Assembly: GCA_947500525.1 (NCBI GenBank)
Contig: CANMSH010000003.1
Location: 496,001-560,000, forward strand
Reading direction: 5' to 3'
Length of the DNA: 64,000 nt
Source of the DNA: an uncultured Flavobacteriaceae bacterium
GTDB taxonomy: Bacteria > Bacteroidota > Bacteroidia > Flavobacteriales > Flavobacteriaceae
Every line of letters begins with the position of its first letter. Position 1 is the stretch's first letter. The notes beneath the pieces were generated by a model. The model searched no databases and was not told where the DNA came from. It saw nothing but the letters and a program-made list of their open reading frames with translations. The position numbers were made by a program, and so were the translations under genes. Shown in pieces: positions 8,315-19,045 of this stretch.

Positions 8315-9723
8315 TGAAACGTATTCTTATCATAATCATCTTATTTTCGGCGATTTCGACGAGTTTCTCTCAAGAAAGTATCCTAAATTTAAGTTTAGAT
8401 GAAGCAATAGCATATGCATTAGATAATAATAGAGCTATTGTCAATGCCCAAAGGGATATTGAAGCTGCAAAAAAGCAAAAGTGGGAAACCACAGCAACAG
8501 GACTTCCTCAAATAAATGCTTCTGTAGACTATCAAAACTTCTTGAAACAACCTGTATCGTTGCTTCCAGCAGCAGCTTTCGATAATACAGGAGCGATTAT
8601 AGAAACCGTTGAAGATTTCTTTAATCTAACTTCTAACGGAACACCAGACCCAGTTGAAGGATTTATTCCGGTTCGATTTGGAACGAAGCAAAATATAAAT
8701 GCTACCGTGACATTGTCACAATTATTATTTGATGGTTCGTACCTAGTAGCTCTTCAATCATCGAAAGTTTTCTTAGATATTTCAAAGAATGCCAAGGAAA
8801 AAACAGATCAAGAAGTACGAAAAGTAGTTATAAACGCTTATGGAAATGTATTGTTAGCAGAAGAAAGTATCAAAATATTAGAGAAAAACAAAAATACACT
8901 CATTAAGAATGTGAGTGAAACTCAAAAAATTTATGAAAACGGACTAGGAGAAGAAGAAAGTGTTGAGCAATTACAAATAACACTTTTAGGTGTTGAAAGC
9001 TCCCTTAATAATGCGATTAGACTCAAAGACATTTCTTATAAAATGTTAAATGTAGCCTTGGGAATAGATGTGAAAAGAAAAGTTTTATTAACTGATAATT
9101 TACCCTCATTAACTGCAGAGAATATTGATTTAAATTTAATGAACGCTTCCTTAAATTTAGAAAACAATATCGACTTTAAGATTGCAAAGAATAATGAAAA
9201 ATCGCAAGAATTATTATTGAAATATGAAAAAACGAAAGCGCTTCCAAGTTTAACCGCTTTCGTAAACGGTGGCTATGCAGGTAATAGTGATACTTTTAGT
9301 TTTCTAAAAAGTAATCAACAATGGTTTGGATCTTCGATCATCGGAGTTAGTTTAAACGTTCCTGTATTTAGTTCTTTTGGTAGGTCTGCAAAAACACAAA
9401 GAGCTAAAATTGATTTCGAAAAAGCGAAAACAGAACTTTCTGAGACCGAACAACAATTAAAATTACAAACTGCTAATGCCAAGAGTAATTATCAGTTTGC
9501 CATTGAACAGTATCAAACGGCAAAGAAAAATCTTGATTTATCAGAAAGGATAGAGAAAAAAAATCAAACAAAGTTCTACGAGGGAATATCATCGAGCTTT
9601 GAATTAAGACAAGCTCAAACACAACTATATAGTGCGCAACAAGAATATTTACGTGCCATGTTAGCTGTTATAAACAACAAAACTGAATTAGAAATAGTAC
9701 TAAACGGAACACCTAAAAATTAA
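8314..9723 (+). CDS. TolC family outer-membrane efflux protein
   Basis: The product is the outer-membrane exit channel of a tripartite pump. The 469-residue protein starts with a signal peptide ending near TSFSQ and contains two outer-membrane-efflux repeats: LDEAIAYALDNNRAI near residue 27 marks the first helical hairpin, and a second set of long helices covers about 340-460. It overlaps the TetR gene by one base and is followed 7 bases later by the membrane fusion protein. A second, unlinked TolC homologue sits at 51546-52922. Confidence 0.95.
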   Translation: MKRILIIIILFSAISTSFSQESILNLSLDEAIAYALDNNRAIVNAQRDIEAAKKQKWETTATGLPQINASVDYQNFLKQPVSLLPAAAFDNTGAIIETVEDFFNLTSNGTPDPVEGFIPVRFGTKQNINATVTLSQLLFDGSYLVALQSSKVFLDISKNAKEKTDQEVRKVVINAYGNVLLAEESIKILEKNKNTLIKNVSETQKIYENGLGEEESVEQLQITLLGVESSLNNAIRLKDISYKMLNVALGIDVKRKVLLTDNLPSLTAENIDLNLMNASLNLENNIDFKIAKNNEKSQELLLKYEKTKALPSLTAFVNGGYAGNSDTFSFLKSNQQWFGSSIIGVSLNVPVFSSFGRSAKTQRAKIDFEKAKTELSETEQQLKLQTANAKSNYQFAIEQYQTAKKNLDLSERIEKKNQTKFYEGISSSFELRQAQTQLYSAQQEYLRAMLAVINNKTELEIVLNGTPKN

Positions 9724-9730
9724 ATCAATT

Positions 9731-10864
9731 ATGAAACATTCAATTTACATATTAATCATTGTAGTCTTATTTACTTCGTGCAGTGACAAAGCGAATACTT
9801 CATTAGATCTTACCAAGTTAACATCAAAGAGAGACATTCTAAAAAAGCAATTAGATAGTATAAATAATGAGTTAAAAAATACCGAAGCTGCCATTGCAAA
9901 GTTAGACACCACCAAAAAACTACTCATCGTTACCACCATAAATCCCAAGCTCCAGGATTTCAAACATTACATCAATGTGCAGGGTACCGTTAAAGCTGAT
10001 AAGAGTATTGAGTTACAGCCTGAAATGGGAGGAACGATAACAAAAATATATGTTAGTGAAGGGCAAAGAGTTCGTAAAGGACAAACATTAGCGCAATTTG
10101 ATGCTTCTATCATAAATAGTAATATAGCACAAGTTCAAACGCAATTAAATCTTGCAACGACGACTTTTGAAAGACAAGAACGTTTATGGAAACAAAAAAT
10201 TGGAAGTGAGATGCAATTCCTGCAAGCTAAAGCAAATAGAGAAAGTTTAGAAAGTAATTTGAAATCTCTTCAATCTCAGGCTCGAAAAATGAAAGTTGTT
10301 GCTCCTTTTTCGGGAACGATAGATGAAGTTTTTGCGAAAACTGGAGAACTTGCGTCTCCTCAAATGCCGTTCTTGCGCATTATCAATCTGAATAAAGTCT
10401 ACATAGAAAGTGATATTACTGAAACCTATTTGAAAGACATCAAAAAAGGCACTGAAGTAGTAGTAAATTTCTCATCTCTAGGAAAGGAAATGTCTTCCAA
10501 AATCTCCCAAGTTGGAAGTTTTATCAACCCTAATAACAGAAGTTTTAAGGCACGAGTAGATATTAACAATAAAGACAACGAACTCAAAGCAAACCTTTTA
10601 GCAGATATTAAAATTAACGATTTTAAAGCTAATGGAATTGTACTTCCTAGTTATATTTTACAAAAAGATAGTAAAGGAAATCAATTTGTTTATACCCTTA
10701 AGAATGAAAATGACTCAAATTTAGTTGTAAAAACACTGGTAAACGTTGCTAAAGAATATAATGATGAAGCTTATATTTCTGAAGGACTGTCAGTAGATGA
10801 TTTGATTATTGATAAAGGGTCTCGTTTAGTAAAAAGTAACGATGTAGTTAAACTAGCACAATAA
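9731..10864 (+). CDS. HlyD-type membrane fusion protein of RND efflux pump
   Basis: This periplasmic adaptor links the RND pump to the TolC channel. The 377-residue protein has a lipoprotein signal with lipobox LFTSC at residues 13-17, a short coiled coil (about 30-60), the lipoyl/barrel-sandwich half motif around VSEGQRVRKGQTLAQ, an alpha-helical hairpin (about 130-185), the second half around VVAPFSGTIDEV, and a beta-barrel plus membrane-proximal domain. It lies in the middle of the operon with 7- and 11-base spacers. Confidence 0.95.
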   Translation: MKHSIYILIIVVLFTSCSDKANTSLDLTKLTSKRDILKKQLDSINNELKNTEAAIAKLDTTKKLLIVTTINPKLQDFKHYINVQGTVKADKSIELQPEMGGTITKIYVSEGQRVRKGQTLAQFDASIINSNIAQVQTQLNLATTTFERQERLWKQKIGSEMQFLQAKANRESLESNLKSLQSQARKMKVVAPFSGTIDEVFAKTGELASPQMPFLRIINLNKVYIESDITETYLKDIKKGTEVVVNFSSLGKEMSSKISQVGSFINPNNRSFKARVDINNKDNELKANLLADIKINDFKANGIVLPSYILQKDSKGNQFVYTLKNENDSNLVVKTLVNVAKEYNDEAYISEGLSVDDLIIDKGSRLVKSNDVVKLAQ

Positions 10865-10875
10865 AATAGTATTTT

Positions 10876-13800
10876 ATGAGTATCGAAAAAATAAAAGAAT
10901 TCAAACTATCGAGCTGGGCAATTTCGAATAGAATGACCGTAGCTGTGATCACTTTCATAATAATTTTAAGTGGATTACTCTCTTATGTCAGTATGCCACG
11001 AGAGAATTTTCCCGAAATTGTTATTCCTCAAATTTATATTGCCACTCCTTACCCCGGGAATTCGGCACTAGACATTGAAAAGTTAATTACGAAACCCTTA
11101 GAAAAGGAAATCAATAGTATCACTGGAGTAGATAAGATCACCTCTAATTCTATTCAAGGGTTTTCGAGCATACAAGTAGAATTTAATTTTGACACCACAC
11201 CAGCGGAAGCTTTGCAAAAAGTAAAAGACAAGGTAGATGTCGCTATGTCTGATGCAGATTTTCCAACAGATTTACCTTCAGATCCTAGTGTTACTGAAAT
11301 GAATTTCTCTGAAATGGTGCCCATTATGAACATTAACCTTTCCGGAGAATTTTCAATGGATCAACTCAAAGAATATGCTGAATATTTGGAAGATGAAATT
11401 GAAGAACTTCCTGAAATTTCGTCTGTTGATATTCGTGGCGTGCAAGAGAAGGAAATTGAAATAGCGGTTGATCTATATAAAATGGAAGCTTCTCAAATTA
11501 ACTTTTCAGATATTGAAAACGCCATTTCATTTGAAAATATGAGTGTTTCTAGTGGAGACATTTTGCAAAATGGTGTACGAAGAAATGTTAGAGTTATTGG
11601 TGAATTTGAAAACACCAAAGAAATTGAAGATATTATTGTAAAGCAAGAAGATGGCAATATTGTATACTTAAGAGACATAGCCAGTGTTCATTTTAAAGAG
11701 CAAGAAAAAGAAAGTTATGCGCGAGAATATCTTCAGTCGGTGGTTATGCTGGATGTTAAAAAGCGTGGTGGAGAAAACTTGCTCAATGCTTCTAAAAAAA
11801 TCGATGCGATCATTGCTACTGCCAAAGCCAATAAATTACCTGATAATTTAGTAATTTCTAAAACTAATGATCAATCTAATGATACGAAAACAATGGTTTC
11901 TGATTTAGAAAACAGTATCATTCTTGGGGTTATTTTAGTAGTAACCGTTCTTTATTTCTTCTTAGGATTTAGAAATGCCTTATTCGTAGGAATAGCAATT
12001 CCGTTATCGATGTTTCTTTCTTTTACCATCTTAAGCTTCATGGGGGTGACCCTGAATACAATGGTCTTATTTTCGTTGGTTATTGCGCTCGGAATGCTTG
12101 TTGATAATGGGATTGTTGTTGTAGAAAATGTATATCGATTGATGGATGAAGGTCACTCAAGAATAAAAGCCGCCAAACTAGGAGTTGGAGAAGTTGCCAT
12201 GCCTATAATTGCATCTACTGCGACCACATTGGCCGCCTTTTTCCCTCTTATTTTATGGGATGGCATGATGGGTGAATTTATGAAATGGTTACCAATTACA
12301 TTGATTATTGTGCTGAGTTCATCTTTATTTGTGGCCTTAGTCATTAATCCGATGCTTATCTCAATCTACATGAAGGTATTGCCTAAAAAAAGTACTAAAA
12401 AAACACCAATAGAGAAATTAGAAGGGCGCTATGAACAATTTTTAAAGTTTGCCTTGGGCGGTAAAAAACCTTATGCTTTCGTAATTGGAACCTTTGGATT
12501 ACTGATTTTAGCAGGATTTTTGATGGGCGTATTCCCTCCTAAAACATTGTTCTTTCCAAACACTCAAGCCAAACAAGTCTTTGTTTTCTTAGAGTATCCA
12601 ATAGGTACAGATATTGAGCAAACAAATGAAATTTCTAAGAAAATTGAAAAGGATATAGAAGAACACCTAAAGAAATATGAAGATAACGGAGAGAATTTTT
12701 TAATTACATCAGTTATTGGTCAAGTTGGGGAAGGTACTTCTGATCCTACAATGGGACAACGAGGAGGTAAAACCCCAAACAAAGCACGAATTACTGTTGA
12801 CTTTGTTAAATTTCAAGATAGGAAGGGTGTGGCGACGGAAACCGTTCTAAATGATATTAGAAACTTAGTTCAGGGGTATCCTGGATTAACTGTTGTGGTT
12901 GATAAACCTGCAGATGGCCCTCCAACTGGTGCTCCGATAAATATTGAAATTACGGGTGATGATTATGATTTAATTTTAGATACTGCCAACAACCTAAAAA
13001 ATTTCATTACCGAAGAGAACATTGCAGGAATTGAAGAATTAAAGCTAGATATTGATCAAGGAAAACCTGAAATGCTTATTAACGTAGATCGTCAAAAAGC
13101 GAGGCGTTTAGGTGTATCAACAGGTCAAATAGGATCTAATTTAAGAACAGCACTATACGGAAAAGAAATTTCTACCTTTAAAGATTTAGATGATGATTAT
13201 CCTATAAATGTGCGATTGAAGGAAGCCTATAGATATGACAAAGATGCTTTATTAAATCAAAAAATAACATTTAGAGATCAAAGTAGTGGACAAATTAAGC
13301 AAGTTCCTATTTCGGCTGTAGTTTCAGCAAACAATGCTTCTACTTTCAGCGCGGTGAATCGATTAGATTTAGATCGTGTGATTACTATGTATTCTAACGT
13401 ATTAAATGATTATAACGCTACAGAAGTTAATGATAAAATTAGGACTGCCGTTAAAGATTTTGAAGTACCAAAAGGCATTTCTCTAAGCTTTACAGGAGAG
13501 CAAGAAGAACAGGCAAAAGAAATGGCTTTTTTAAGTAAAGCCTTATTGATTGCGGTATTGTTAATATTCTTAATTATGGTGGCTCAATTTAACTCGGCTA
13601 CTACTCCTATAATAATTTCAATTTCAGTACTATTAAGCTTAATTGGTGTTTTATTTGGCCTATTAATTTTTAGAATGGAATTCGTGATTCTAATGACGAT
13701 GATTGGTATTATATCATTGGCCGGTATCGTTGTGAACAACGCCATCGTACTAATAGATTATATCAACTTAATTATTAAACGAAAACGCAGAGAGTATAAT

Positions 13801-14169
13801 ATCAGTGATGATGAGAAAATAACAAAACAACAACTGTTAGAAAGTGTTATTGAAGGTGGTAAGACAAGGTTGAGACCGGTACTTTTAACCGCAATAACCA
13901 CCATACTTGGTTTACTTCCGTTAGCCTTGGGTATTAACATCAACTTTAGAACTTTATTGACAGAGTTTAACCCTAATTTTTATATTGGAGGAGAGAATGT
14001 AGCGTTTTGGGGACCAATGGGATGGGCAATTGTATTTGGTTTGACTTTCGCCACGTTCTTAACCTTAATTATAGTACCAATATTGTATTATCTAATTAAT
14101 AGGGCAAAGCTCAAATTTTCTAAGAAAACAACGAAACAAGAAGAACTTCATCTAGCATTAGATAAGTAG
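10876..14169 (+). CDS. RND efflux transporter permease (AcrB/MMPL-type)
   Basis: This is the inner-membrane proton-driven pump of the operon. The 1097-residue protein has the two-fold RND architecture: TM1 near residue 20-40, a large periplasmic porter domain, a TM2-TM6 bundle beginning near 345, a second periplasmic domain after about 560, and a closing TM bundle from about 890. LGMLVDNGIVVVENVYR carries the paired acidic residues of the relay helix. The C-terminal half contains an extra cytoplasmic loop (IIKRKRREYN). Substrate cannot be told; sequence style suggests the HAE1/multidrug group. Confidence 0.95.
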   Translation: MSIEKIKEFKLSSWAISNRMTVAVITFIIILSGLLSYVSMPRENFPEIVIPQIYIATPYPGNSALDIEKLITKPLEKEINSITGVDKITSNSIQGFSSIQVEFNFDTTPAEALQKVKDKVDVAMSDADFPTDLPSDPSVTEMNFSEMVPIMNINLSGEFSMDQLKEYAEYLEDEIEELPEISSVDIRGVQEKEIEIAVDLYKMEASQINFSDIENAISFENMSVSSGDILQNGVRRNVRVIGEFENTKEIEDIIVKQEDGNIVYLRDIASVHFKEQEKESYAREYLQSVVMLDVKKRGGENLLNASKKIDAIIATAKANKLPDNLVISKTNDQSNDTKTMVSDLENSIILGVILVVTVLYFFLGFRNALFVGIAIPLSMFLSFTILSFMGVTLNTMVLFSLVIALGMLVDNGIVVVENVYRLMDEGHSRIKAAKLGVGEVAMPIIASTATTLAAFFPLILWDGMMGEFMKWLPITLIIVLSSSLFVALVINPMLISIYMKVLPKKSTKKTPIEKLEGRYEQFLKFALGGKKPYAFVIGTFGLLILAGFLMGVFPPKTLFFPNTQAKQVFVFLEYPIGTDIEQTNEISKKIEKDIEEHLKKYEDNGENFLITSVIGQVGEGTSDPTMGQRGGKTPNKARITVDFVKFQDRKGVATETVLNDIRNLVQGYPGLTVVVDKPADGPPTGAPINIEITGDDYDLILDTANNLKNFITEENIAGIEELKLDIDQGKPEMLINVDRQKARRLGVSTGQIGSNLRTALYGKEISTFKDLDDDYPINVRLKEAYRYDKDALLNQKITFRDQSSGQIKQVPISAVVSANNASTFSAVNRLDLDRVITMYSNVLNDYNATEVNDKIRTAVKDFEVPKGISLSFTGEQEEQAKEMAFLSKALLIAVLLIFLIMVAQFNSATTPIIISISVLLSLIGVLFGLLIFRMEFVILMTMIGIISLAGIVVNNAIVLIDYINLIIKRKRREYNISDDEKITKQQLLESVIEGGKTRLRPVLLTAITTILGLLPLALGININFRTLLTEFNPNFYIGGENVAFWGPMGWAIVFGLTFATFLTLIIVPILYYLINRAKLKFSKKTTKQEELHLALDK

Positions 14170-14172
14170 TAT

Positions 14173-14205
14173 AAAAAAGTCCAGTTTTAGTATTGGGCTT
14201 TTTTA
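14173..14205 (+). terminator. Terminator of the efflux operon
   Basis: AAAAAAGTCCA pairs with TTGGGCTTTTTT (one G-T pair) around a 9-base loop and ends in a T run. The A-rich left side means it could also act for the convergent patatin gene. Confidence 0.8.
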
Positions 14206-14208
14206 TTT

Positions 14209-16437
14209 TTAAAACCAGTATCCAATATTAAAAAACCATATATTTTGATTCGTATCTGGTGACCACGTATATTTAATTTCAACAGGACCCAGGAATGATT
14301 CTAAACTATATCCAATTCCAAAACCAGTTTTTGTGTTTTCAAATATAGCGCCATCATTGATCAAATCTTCCTCTGCTCTAGCAGCATTTGCCGTAAAAGA
14401 AAGATAATTCTTATCAACAAATTCGTAACGCAAGGTCAACGCCGATTTCAAATAAGCTTCACTACTTAAATCTCCTACATCGTATCCGTAAAAACTCGTA
14501 AAGTTATTGATGAAATTTTCGTTATTTCCTCCCAAATGAAAATTGAGTACTCTATCATTATTTTCCCCTATTGTGACTCCAGCCTCAGATCGTACATGCG
14601 CTGTTAGCCTATTTCCAAAAGTATGCGCAAAACCTACATTTCCTTTTAACTGGGTAAATGGATTAAATTCATTGTCTCTTGATCCATCTGCATCATACGA
14701 AAATGCATATCCTTTATAACTCACATCTAAATAAAAACCCTTTTTAGGAAAGATATTCTTATCATAGGTATCTATTTTAATTGCTGCAAAAGCGTTCACA
14801 TAGAAGTTATTGGTATAAAAGTTTTCAATAGTTTGATTGTTGGTAATATCTTCTGTAAAAACACGTAAATATTTACCTTCAGCTCCTAGTCGCAACGCAA
14901 AGGTATTCGTGAAAGCAGATTGCACGTACAACTGTGTCGTAAAATCATTGTATTTAGTACCCGCTTTTGTATCTACTTCTCCAGATTCTAAATCACTAAA
15001 CGCCCCTCGTAAAATGGCCTTTTCAAAACGATCATGCCTTGTATTGATTCCGTAACTCCAATGAAATCCGTTATCAATAAAATAATCAATATTGTATCTA
15101 ATATTATCTCCAAGAATCATATCCGCAGAAAAAATATCATTTTTAAATAATAGGTGCTTTGAGGTCACATTTAAAAGTGCTGATGTTTTAAACAAATCAT
15201 CAAAGTGTGCACCTATTTGCAAAAAATTTGTAACTGTAGTTTCTTTTAGCTTTAACTCTACTCTACCATCGTTTAAAAATTTGTATTGTATACTTTGAAA
15301 ACCGTTAGTCGCGGCCAACACATCAAGCCCTTTTTCAAATTCTTCATAAGTGATGGTTTCTTCTTTTCGCACACCTAGCTTACCCAAGACAAAACGTTTT
15401 GTGTAATTTTTCAAGCCTTTAATGACAAAATCATCGGTACCAAAGTTTTGAGAACTTTGCCTGATACTGTTTCGATCAATTACTACGTCATTTCTTAGCT
15501 GTTGAGAAGCGAGTTCTTCAAAATAAGACAATTGTTCTTCGGCAACAATCATTCCTTCTTTAATAATTTCATCAACTTTATCAAAAGAAACCACCGAATA
15601 GTCTGTAATATCAGGATGCAAATAGATATCGATCACTTTGCGTTTGATATCTAAATTTTCGTACATCTGAAAGCCAACAATTTGCATTAAAATCTTGGGT
15701 GCTGAATTCAGTTCTTCTTTAACACTTAATTTGTCTTGTACGTCAACTCCAATAATTATATCTAAGCCTTTTTCCATCATTTCCTCAACGGGAAAGTTAT
15801 TAGCCACTGCCCCATCGGTCAATAATTTTCCATCAATCTCTACTGGATCTAATAACGACGGAAAAGCACCACTTGCTTTTATAGCTTCAGGAAGAAAACC
15901 AGACTCTAACATTTCTAGTTGACCAGTTTCTAAATTGGTTGCCACGCAATAAAAAGGTATCGGTAATTTCGAAAAATCATCAATTTGATTCACGTGAGTC
16001 GTTAACTTCGCTAGTAAGTTAAATACATTTTGACCTTTTGATAAGGCCGTCGGAAAACCTACAGATCTATTTATAATTGGCAAAGACAATGCATATTTCT
16101 CTGTATTTTCTTTTTGATAAATAGATTTTGCATCTCTAGGCAATCGATCTTGCATCAAAGCCTCAAAGTCATGTGCCCTCACAATCGAATCTAACTCTTG
16201 CGCTGAGTAACCCGCAGAATACAACGCTCCTACAATGGCTCCCATACTTGTTCCTCCAATATAATCAATGCGAACGCCCGCTTCTTCTAACACTTTCAAC
16301 ACACCAATATGCGCAAAACCCTTTGCGCCTCCTCCACTTAATACTAAGCCAATTTTTAAATCCTTATTAACAAGCGTATCATTTTGAGTATATCCTAGTG
16401 TAGTAATTAGAAAGAAGAACAGCGTCAAAATCCTCAT
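14209..16437 (-). CDS. Patatin-like phospholipase with outer-membrane beta-barrel
   Basis: The 742-residue protein resembles PlpD-type proteins, which pair a patatin lipase domain with a BamA-like barrel. After a signal peptide ending near TLGYTQ, the patatin fold shows GGGAKG (oxyanion hole) near 34-39, GTSMG (nucleophile serine) near 62-66 and DGA (catalytic aspartate) near 205. A POTRA-like segment follows (about 310-400), then a C-terminal 16-strand type barrel ending in an aromatic residue (GYWF). It is last in the ileS-to-patatin run, 23 bases after uvrC. Substrate is unknown. Confidence 0.93.
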   Translation of the reverse strand: MRILTLFFFLITTLGYTQNDTLVNKDLKIGLVLSGGGAKGFAHIGVLKVLEEAGVRIDYIGGTSMGAIVGALYSAGYSAQELDSIVRAHDFEALMQDRLPRDAKSIYQKENTEKYALSLPIINRSVGFPTALSKGQNVFNLLAKLTTHVNQIDDFSKLPIPFYCVATNLETGQLEMLESGFLPEAIKASGAFPSLLDPVEIDGKLLTDGAVANNFPVEEMMEKGLDIIIGVDVQDKLSVKEELNSAPKILMQIVGFQMYENLDIKRKVIDIYLHPDITDYSVVSFDKVDEIIKEGMIVAEEQLSYFEELASQQLRNDVVIDRNSIRQSSQNFGTDDFVIKGLKNYTKRFVLGKLGVRKEETITYEEFEKGLDVLAATNGFQSIQYKFLNDGRVELKLKETTVTNFLQIGAHFDDLFKTSALLNVTSKHLLFKNDIFSADMILGDNIRYNIDYFIDNGFHWSYGINTRHDRFEKAILRGAFSDLESGEVDTKAGTKYNDFTTQLYVQSAFTNTFALRLGAEGKYLRVFTEDITNNQTIENFYTNNFYVNAFAAIKIDTYDKNIFPKKGFYLDVSYKGYAFSYDADGSRDNEFNPFTQLKGNVGFAHTFGNRLTAHVRSEAGVTIGENNDRVLNFHLGGNNENFINNFTSFYGYDVGDLSSEAYLKSALTLRYEFVDKNYLSFTANAARAEEDLINDGAIFENTKTGFGIGYSLESFLGPVEIKYTWSPDTNQNIWFFNIGYWF

Positions 16438-16460
16438 GAAACTTTTTTTTATAAATGTAC

Positions 16461-18254
16461 TTATTTTGAATTGAAAAAATTAAAAACTTTACCAGCCTTA
16501 TCCTTACCTATAACACTTTCTAAATTTTCTACCGTAGCAGCTTTAACTCTTTTAGCCGATTTAAAATGTCGTAGTAAACTTTCTATTGTTTGTTTACCTA
16601 TTCCAGGAATCAATTCTAACTCTGTTTGAATGGCACTTTTGCTTCGTTTATTTCGATGGAAATTTATAGCGAATCTATGCGCTTCATTACGCAATTGCTG
16701 AATAATTTTAAGGGTTTCTGATTTTTTATCAAGATACATCGGTATAGAATCTCCTGGGTAATAAATCTCTTCTAAGCGCTTTGCGATTCCTATAATGGCA
16801 ATCTTGCCCCTCAACCCTAAAACATCTAAACTTTTTAATGAAGAAGACAACTGACCTTTTCCTCCATCTATTACAATAAGTTGTGGCAATTCTTGACCTT
16901 CGTCCAACAATCGTTTATAACGCCTATGAACTACCTCTTCCATAGAGCCGAAATCATCAGGACCTACCACCGTTTTAATATTAAAATGGCGATAGTCTTT
17001 TTTACTAGGCTTTCCATTTTTAAACACAACGCAAGAAGCTACCGGATGTGTTCCTTGAATATTAGAGTTATCGAAACATTCAATGTGCCTTGGCTCCACT
17101 GACAACCTAAGATCTTTTTGCATTTGCGCCATAATGCGTTTAACATGGCGGTCAGGATCTACAATCTTAATTTGCTTAAAACGTTCTTGTCTATAATATT
17201 TCGCATTGCGTAATGATAAATCTACTATACGTTTCTTATCTCCTAATTTAGGAATAGTCACTTTCACGGCACCACCTAAATCTACTTTAAACGGAACATA
17301 AATTTCTTTAGATTGAGAATTAAAACGTTGTCGTATTTCTACAATTGACAACTCTAATAAATCTTTATCAGATTCATCTAATTTCTTTTTTATTTCGGTC
17401 GTATGCGACTGAATAATAGCCCCATTAGCAACTTTGAAAAAATTAACATAGGCAAAACTTTCATCCGAAATAATTGAAAAAACATCAACATTCGTTATTG
17501 ATGGGTTTACTACCGTAGATTTCGCCTGATAATTAGCTAAAAGATCTATTTTTTCTTTTATTTTTTGAGCTTCCTCAAATTCTAAATTCTCAGAAAAACC
17601 CAACATTAATTGATGAAATCGTTGCAATGAGTCTTTAAAGTTACCTTTAATAATATTCTTAATGGCCTTAACATCTTCGAGGTAATCGCGTTCTTTTTGT
17701 AAACCTTCACATGCTCCTTGGCAATTTTTAATATGAAACTCCAAACAAACTTTGTATTTTTTTTGTTCAATATTAGTGGCGGACAAATCGTAAGCACAGG
17801 TGCGCAATGGATACAATTCTTTTATTAAAGAAAGTAGTGCTTTTGCTGTTCTTACCGAAGTATACGGACCAAAATATTCAGAACCATCTTTGATCACTTT
17901 ACGTGTTAAAAATACACGGGGAAATGCCTCTTTTTTTATACAAATCCAAGGATACGTTTTATCATCTTTTAATAAAATATTATAGCGAGGGCGGTACTTC
18001 TTTATAAGACTATTTTCAAGTAATAGCGCATCAGACTCTGTGTCTACAACGATATGTTTAACAGAAGCTATTTTTTTAACAAGCACTTTTGTTTTACCAT
18101 ATTCATGATTTTTGGTAAAATAAGAAGCTACTCTCTTTTTTAAGTTTTTAGCCTTTCCAACATACAAAATAGTTTCGTCCTTATCGTAGTATTGATAAAC
18201 ACCAGGTAAATTTGGCAAAGTTTTAAGTTGTATTTCTAAGGTAGTTTTCGTCAC
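16461..18254 (-). CDS. uvrC: Excinuclease ABC subunit UvrC
   Basis: UvrC makes both incisions in nucleotide excision repair. The 597-residue protein has the GIY-YIG nuclease at the N-terminus (LPGVYQYY then ILYVGKAKNLKKRV), four cysteines between about 152 and 181 (CAYDL, KVCLE, NCQGAC) that match the iron-sulphur ligands described for UvrC, a UVR segment near 200-235, the RNase H-like second nuclease (CFDNSNIQG and VIDGGKGQL), and tandem helix-hairpin-helix motifs at the end. It is 35 bases downstream of lspA. Confidence 0.98.
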   Translation of the reverse strand: MTKTTLEIQLKTLPNLPGVYQYYDKDETILYVGKAKNLKKRVASYFTKNHEYGKTKVLVKKIASVKHIVVDTESDALLLENSLIKKYRPRYNILLKDDKTYPWICIKKEAFPRVFLTRKVIKDGSEYFGPYTSVRTAKALLSLIKELYPLRTCAYDLSATNIEQKKYKVCLEFHIKNCQGACEGLQKERDYLEDVKAIKNIIKGNFKDSLQRFHQLMLGFSENLEFEEAQKIKEKIDLLANYQAKSTVVNPSITNVDVFSIISDESFAYVNFFKVANGAIIQSHTTEIKKKLDESDKDLLELSIVEIRQRFNSQSKEIYVPFKVDLGGAVKVTIPKLGDKKRIVDLSLRNAKYYRQERFKQIKIVDPDRHVKRIMAQMQKDLRLSVEPRHIECFDNSNIQGTHPVASCVVFKNGKPSKKDYRHFNIKTVVGPDDFGSMEEVVHRRYKRLLDEGQELPQLIVIDGGKGQLSSSLKSLDVLGLRGKIAIIGIAKRLEEIYYPGDSIPMYLDKKSETLKIIQQLRNEAHRFAINFHRNKRSKSAIQTELELIPGIGKQTIESLLRHFKSAKRVKAATVENLESVIGKDKAGKVFNFFNSK

Positions 18255-18289
18255 AAAGCGAAGTTAAACAATTAACTTCAGTTCATAAA

Positions 18290-19015
18290 CTACCCTTTTG
18301 GTTTTTCGTAGTGCTTTACCACTACAGGTGGTACAATTTGATGCGACTCTTTTTCTTCTTCTTTTTTAGGAAATGCCTTTTTATTAAATACTAATAAAAT
18401 TCCGACACCTGTAGAAATAGCCATATCGGCAACATTGAATACAGGATCAAAAAAAGAGAATGAGCGATCAACGAATAAAGTAAATAAATCACCTCCTATA
18501 AAAGGTAACCATTCTGGCCAAACGAAACTTACACTGGGTACCCACTCTGGCAATTGTGTATCTACTAATGGAAAATAGAGCATGTCAACAACCTTACCGT
18601 GAAAGATAGAACTATAACCACCTTCCTCAGGTAAAAAAGTAGCAATGTTATTATAACTGTCACTGAACAATACTCCGTAAAAAACAGAATCAATGATGTT
18701 ACCCAACGCACCTGCAAAAATACATGCAATCGCCGTAATTAAAATTTTATGGGCATTACTTTTTACTGCTGACCATAACCAATAACCAATACCAGTAATG
18801 GCTACCAAACGAAACAATGTTAGGTACAATTTTCCGTTCTCACCACCAAACTCGGTGCCCCAAGCCATACCGTTATTTTCTAAAAAATGAATTTTAAACC
18901 AATCCAATCCAAATACTGCTATTTCTTCACTCAAGACAAAATGAGTCTTCATGTAGACCTTACTAATTTGGTCTATTAAAAGAATAATTATGATTATGAT
19001 GATTGGTTTCTTCAA
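18290..19015 (-). CDS. lspA: Lipoprotein signal peptidase II
   Basis: LspA removes the signal peptide of diacylglyceryl-modified prolipoproteins in the inner membrane. At 241 residues it is longer than the E. coli enzyme, as is usual in Bacteroidota, because of an insertion of about 60 residues before the last helix and a charged tail. The two catalytic aspartates are Asp109 in GNIIDS and Asp197 in FNVADMA. Four membrane segments are seen. Its position after ileS and a dksA-like gene recalls the ileS-lspA linkage of other bacteria. Confidence 0.97.
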   Translation of the reverse strand: MKKPIIIIIIILLIDQISKVYMKTHFVLSEEIAVFGLDWFKIHFLENNGMAWGTEFGGENGKLYLTLFRLVAITGIGYWLWSAVKSNAHKILITAIACIFAGALGNIIDSVFYGVLFSDSYNNIATFLPEEGGYSSIFHGKVVDMLYFPLVDTQLPEWVPSVSFVWPEWLPFIGGDLFTLFVDRSFSFFDPVFNVADMAISTGVGILLVFNKKAFPKKEEEKESHQIVPPVVVKHYEKPKG

Positions 19016-19034
19016 ATTGATTTTTTACAGTCCA

Positions 19035-19042
19035 CAAAAATA
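19035..19042 (-). promoter_or_regulatory. -7 element upstream of lspA
   Basis: CAAAAATA on the plus strand reads TATTTTTG on the minus strand, matching TAnnTTTG, 20 bases before lspA. It falls between the preceding gene and lspA and could give lspA-uvrC their own transcript. No -33 element was found. Confidence 0.4.
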
Positions 19043-19045
19043 CTA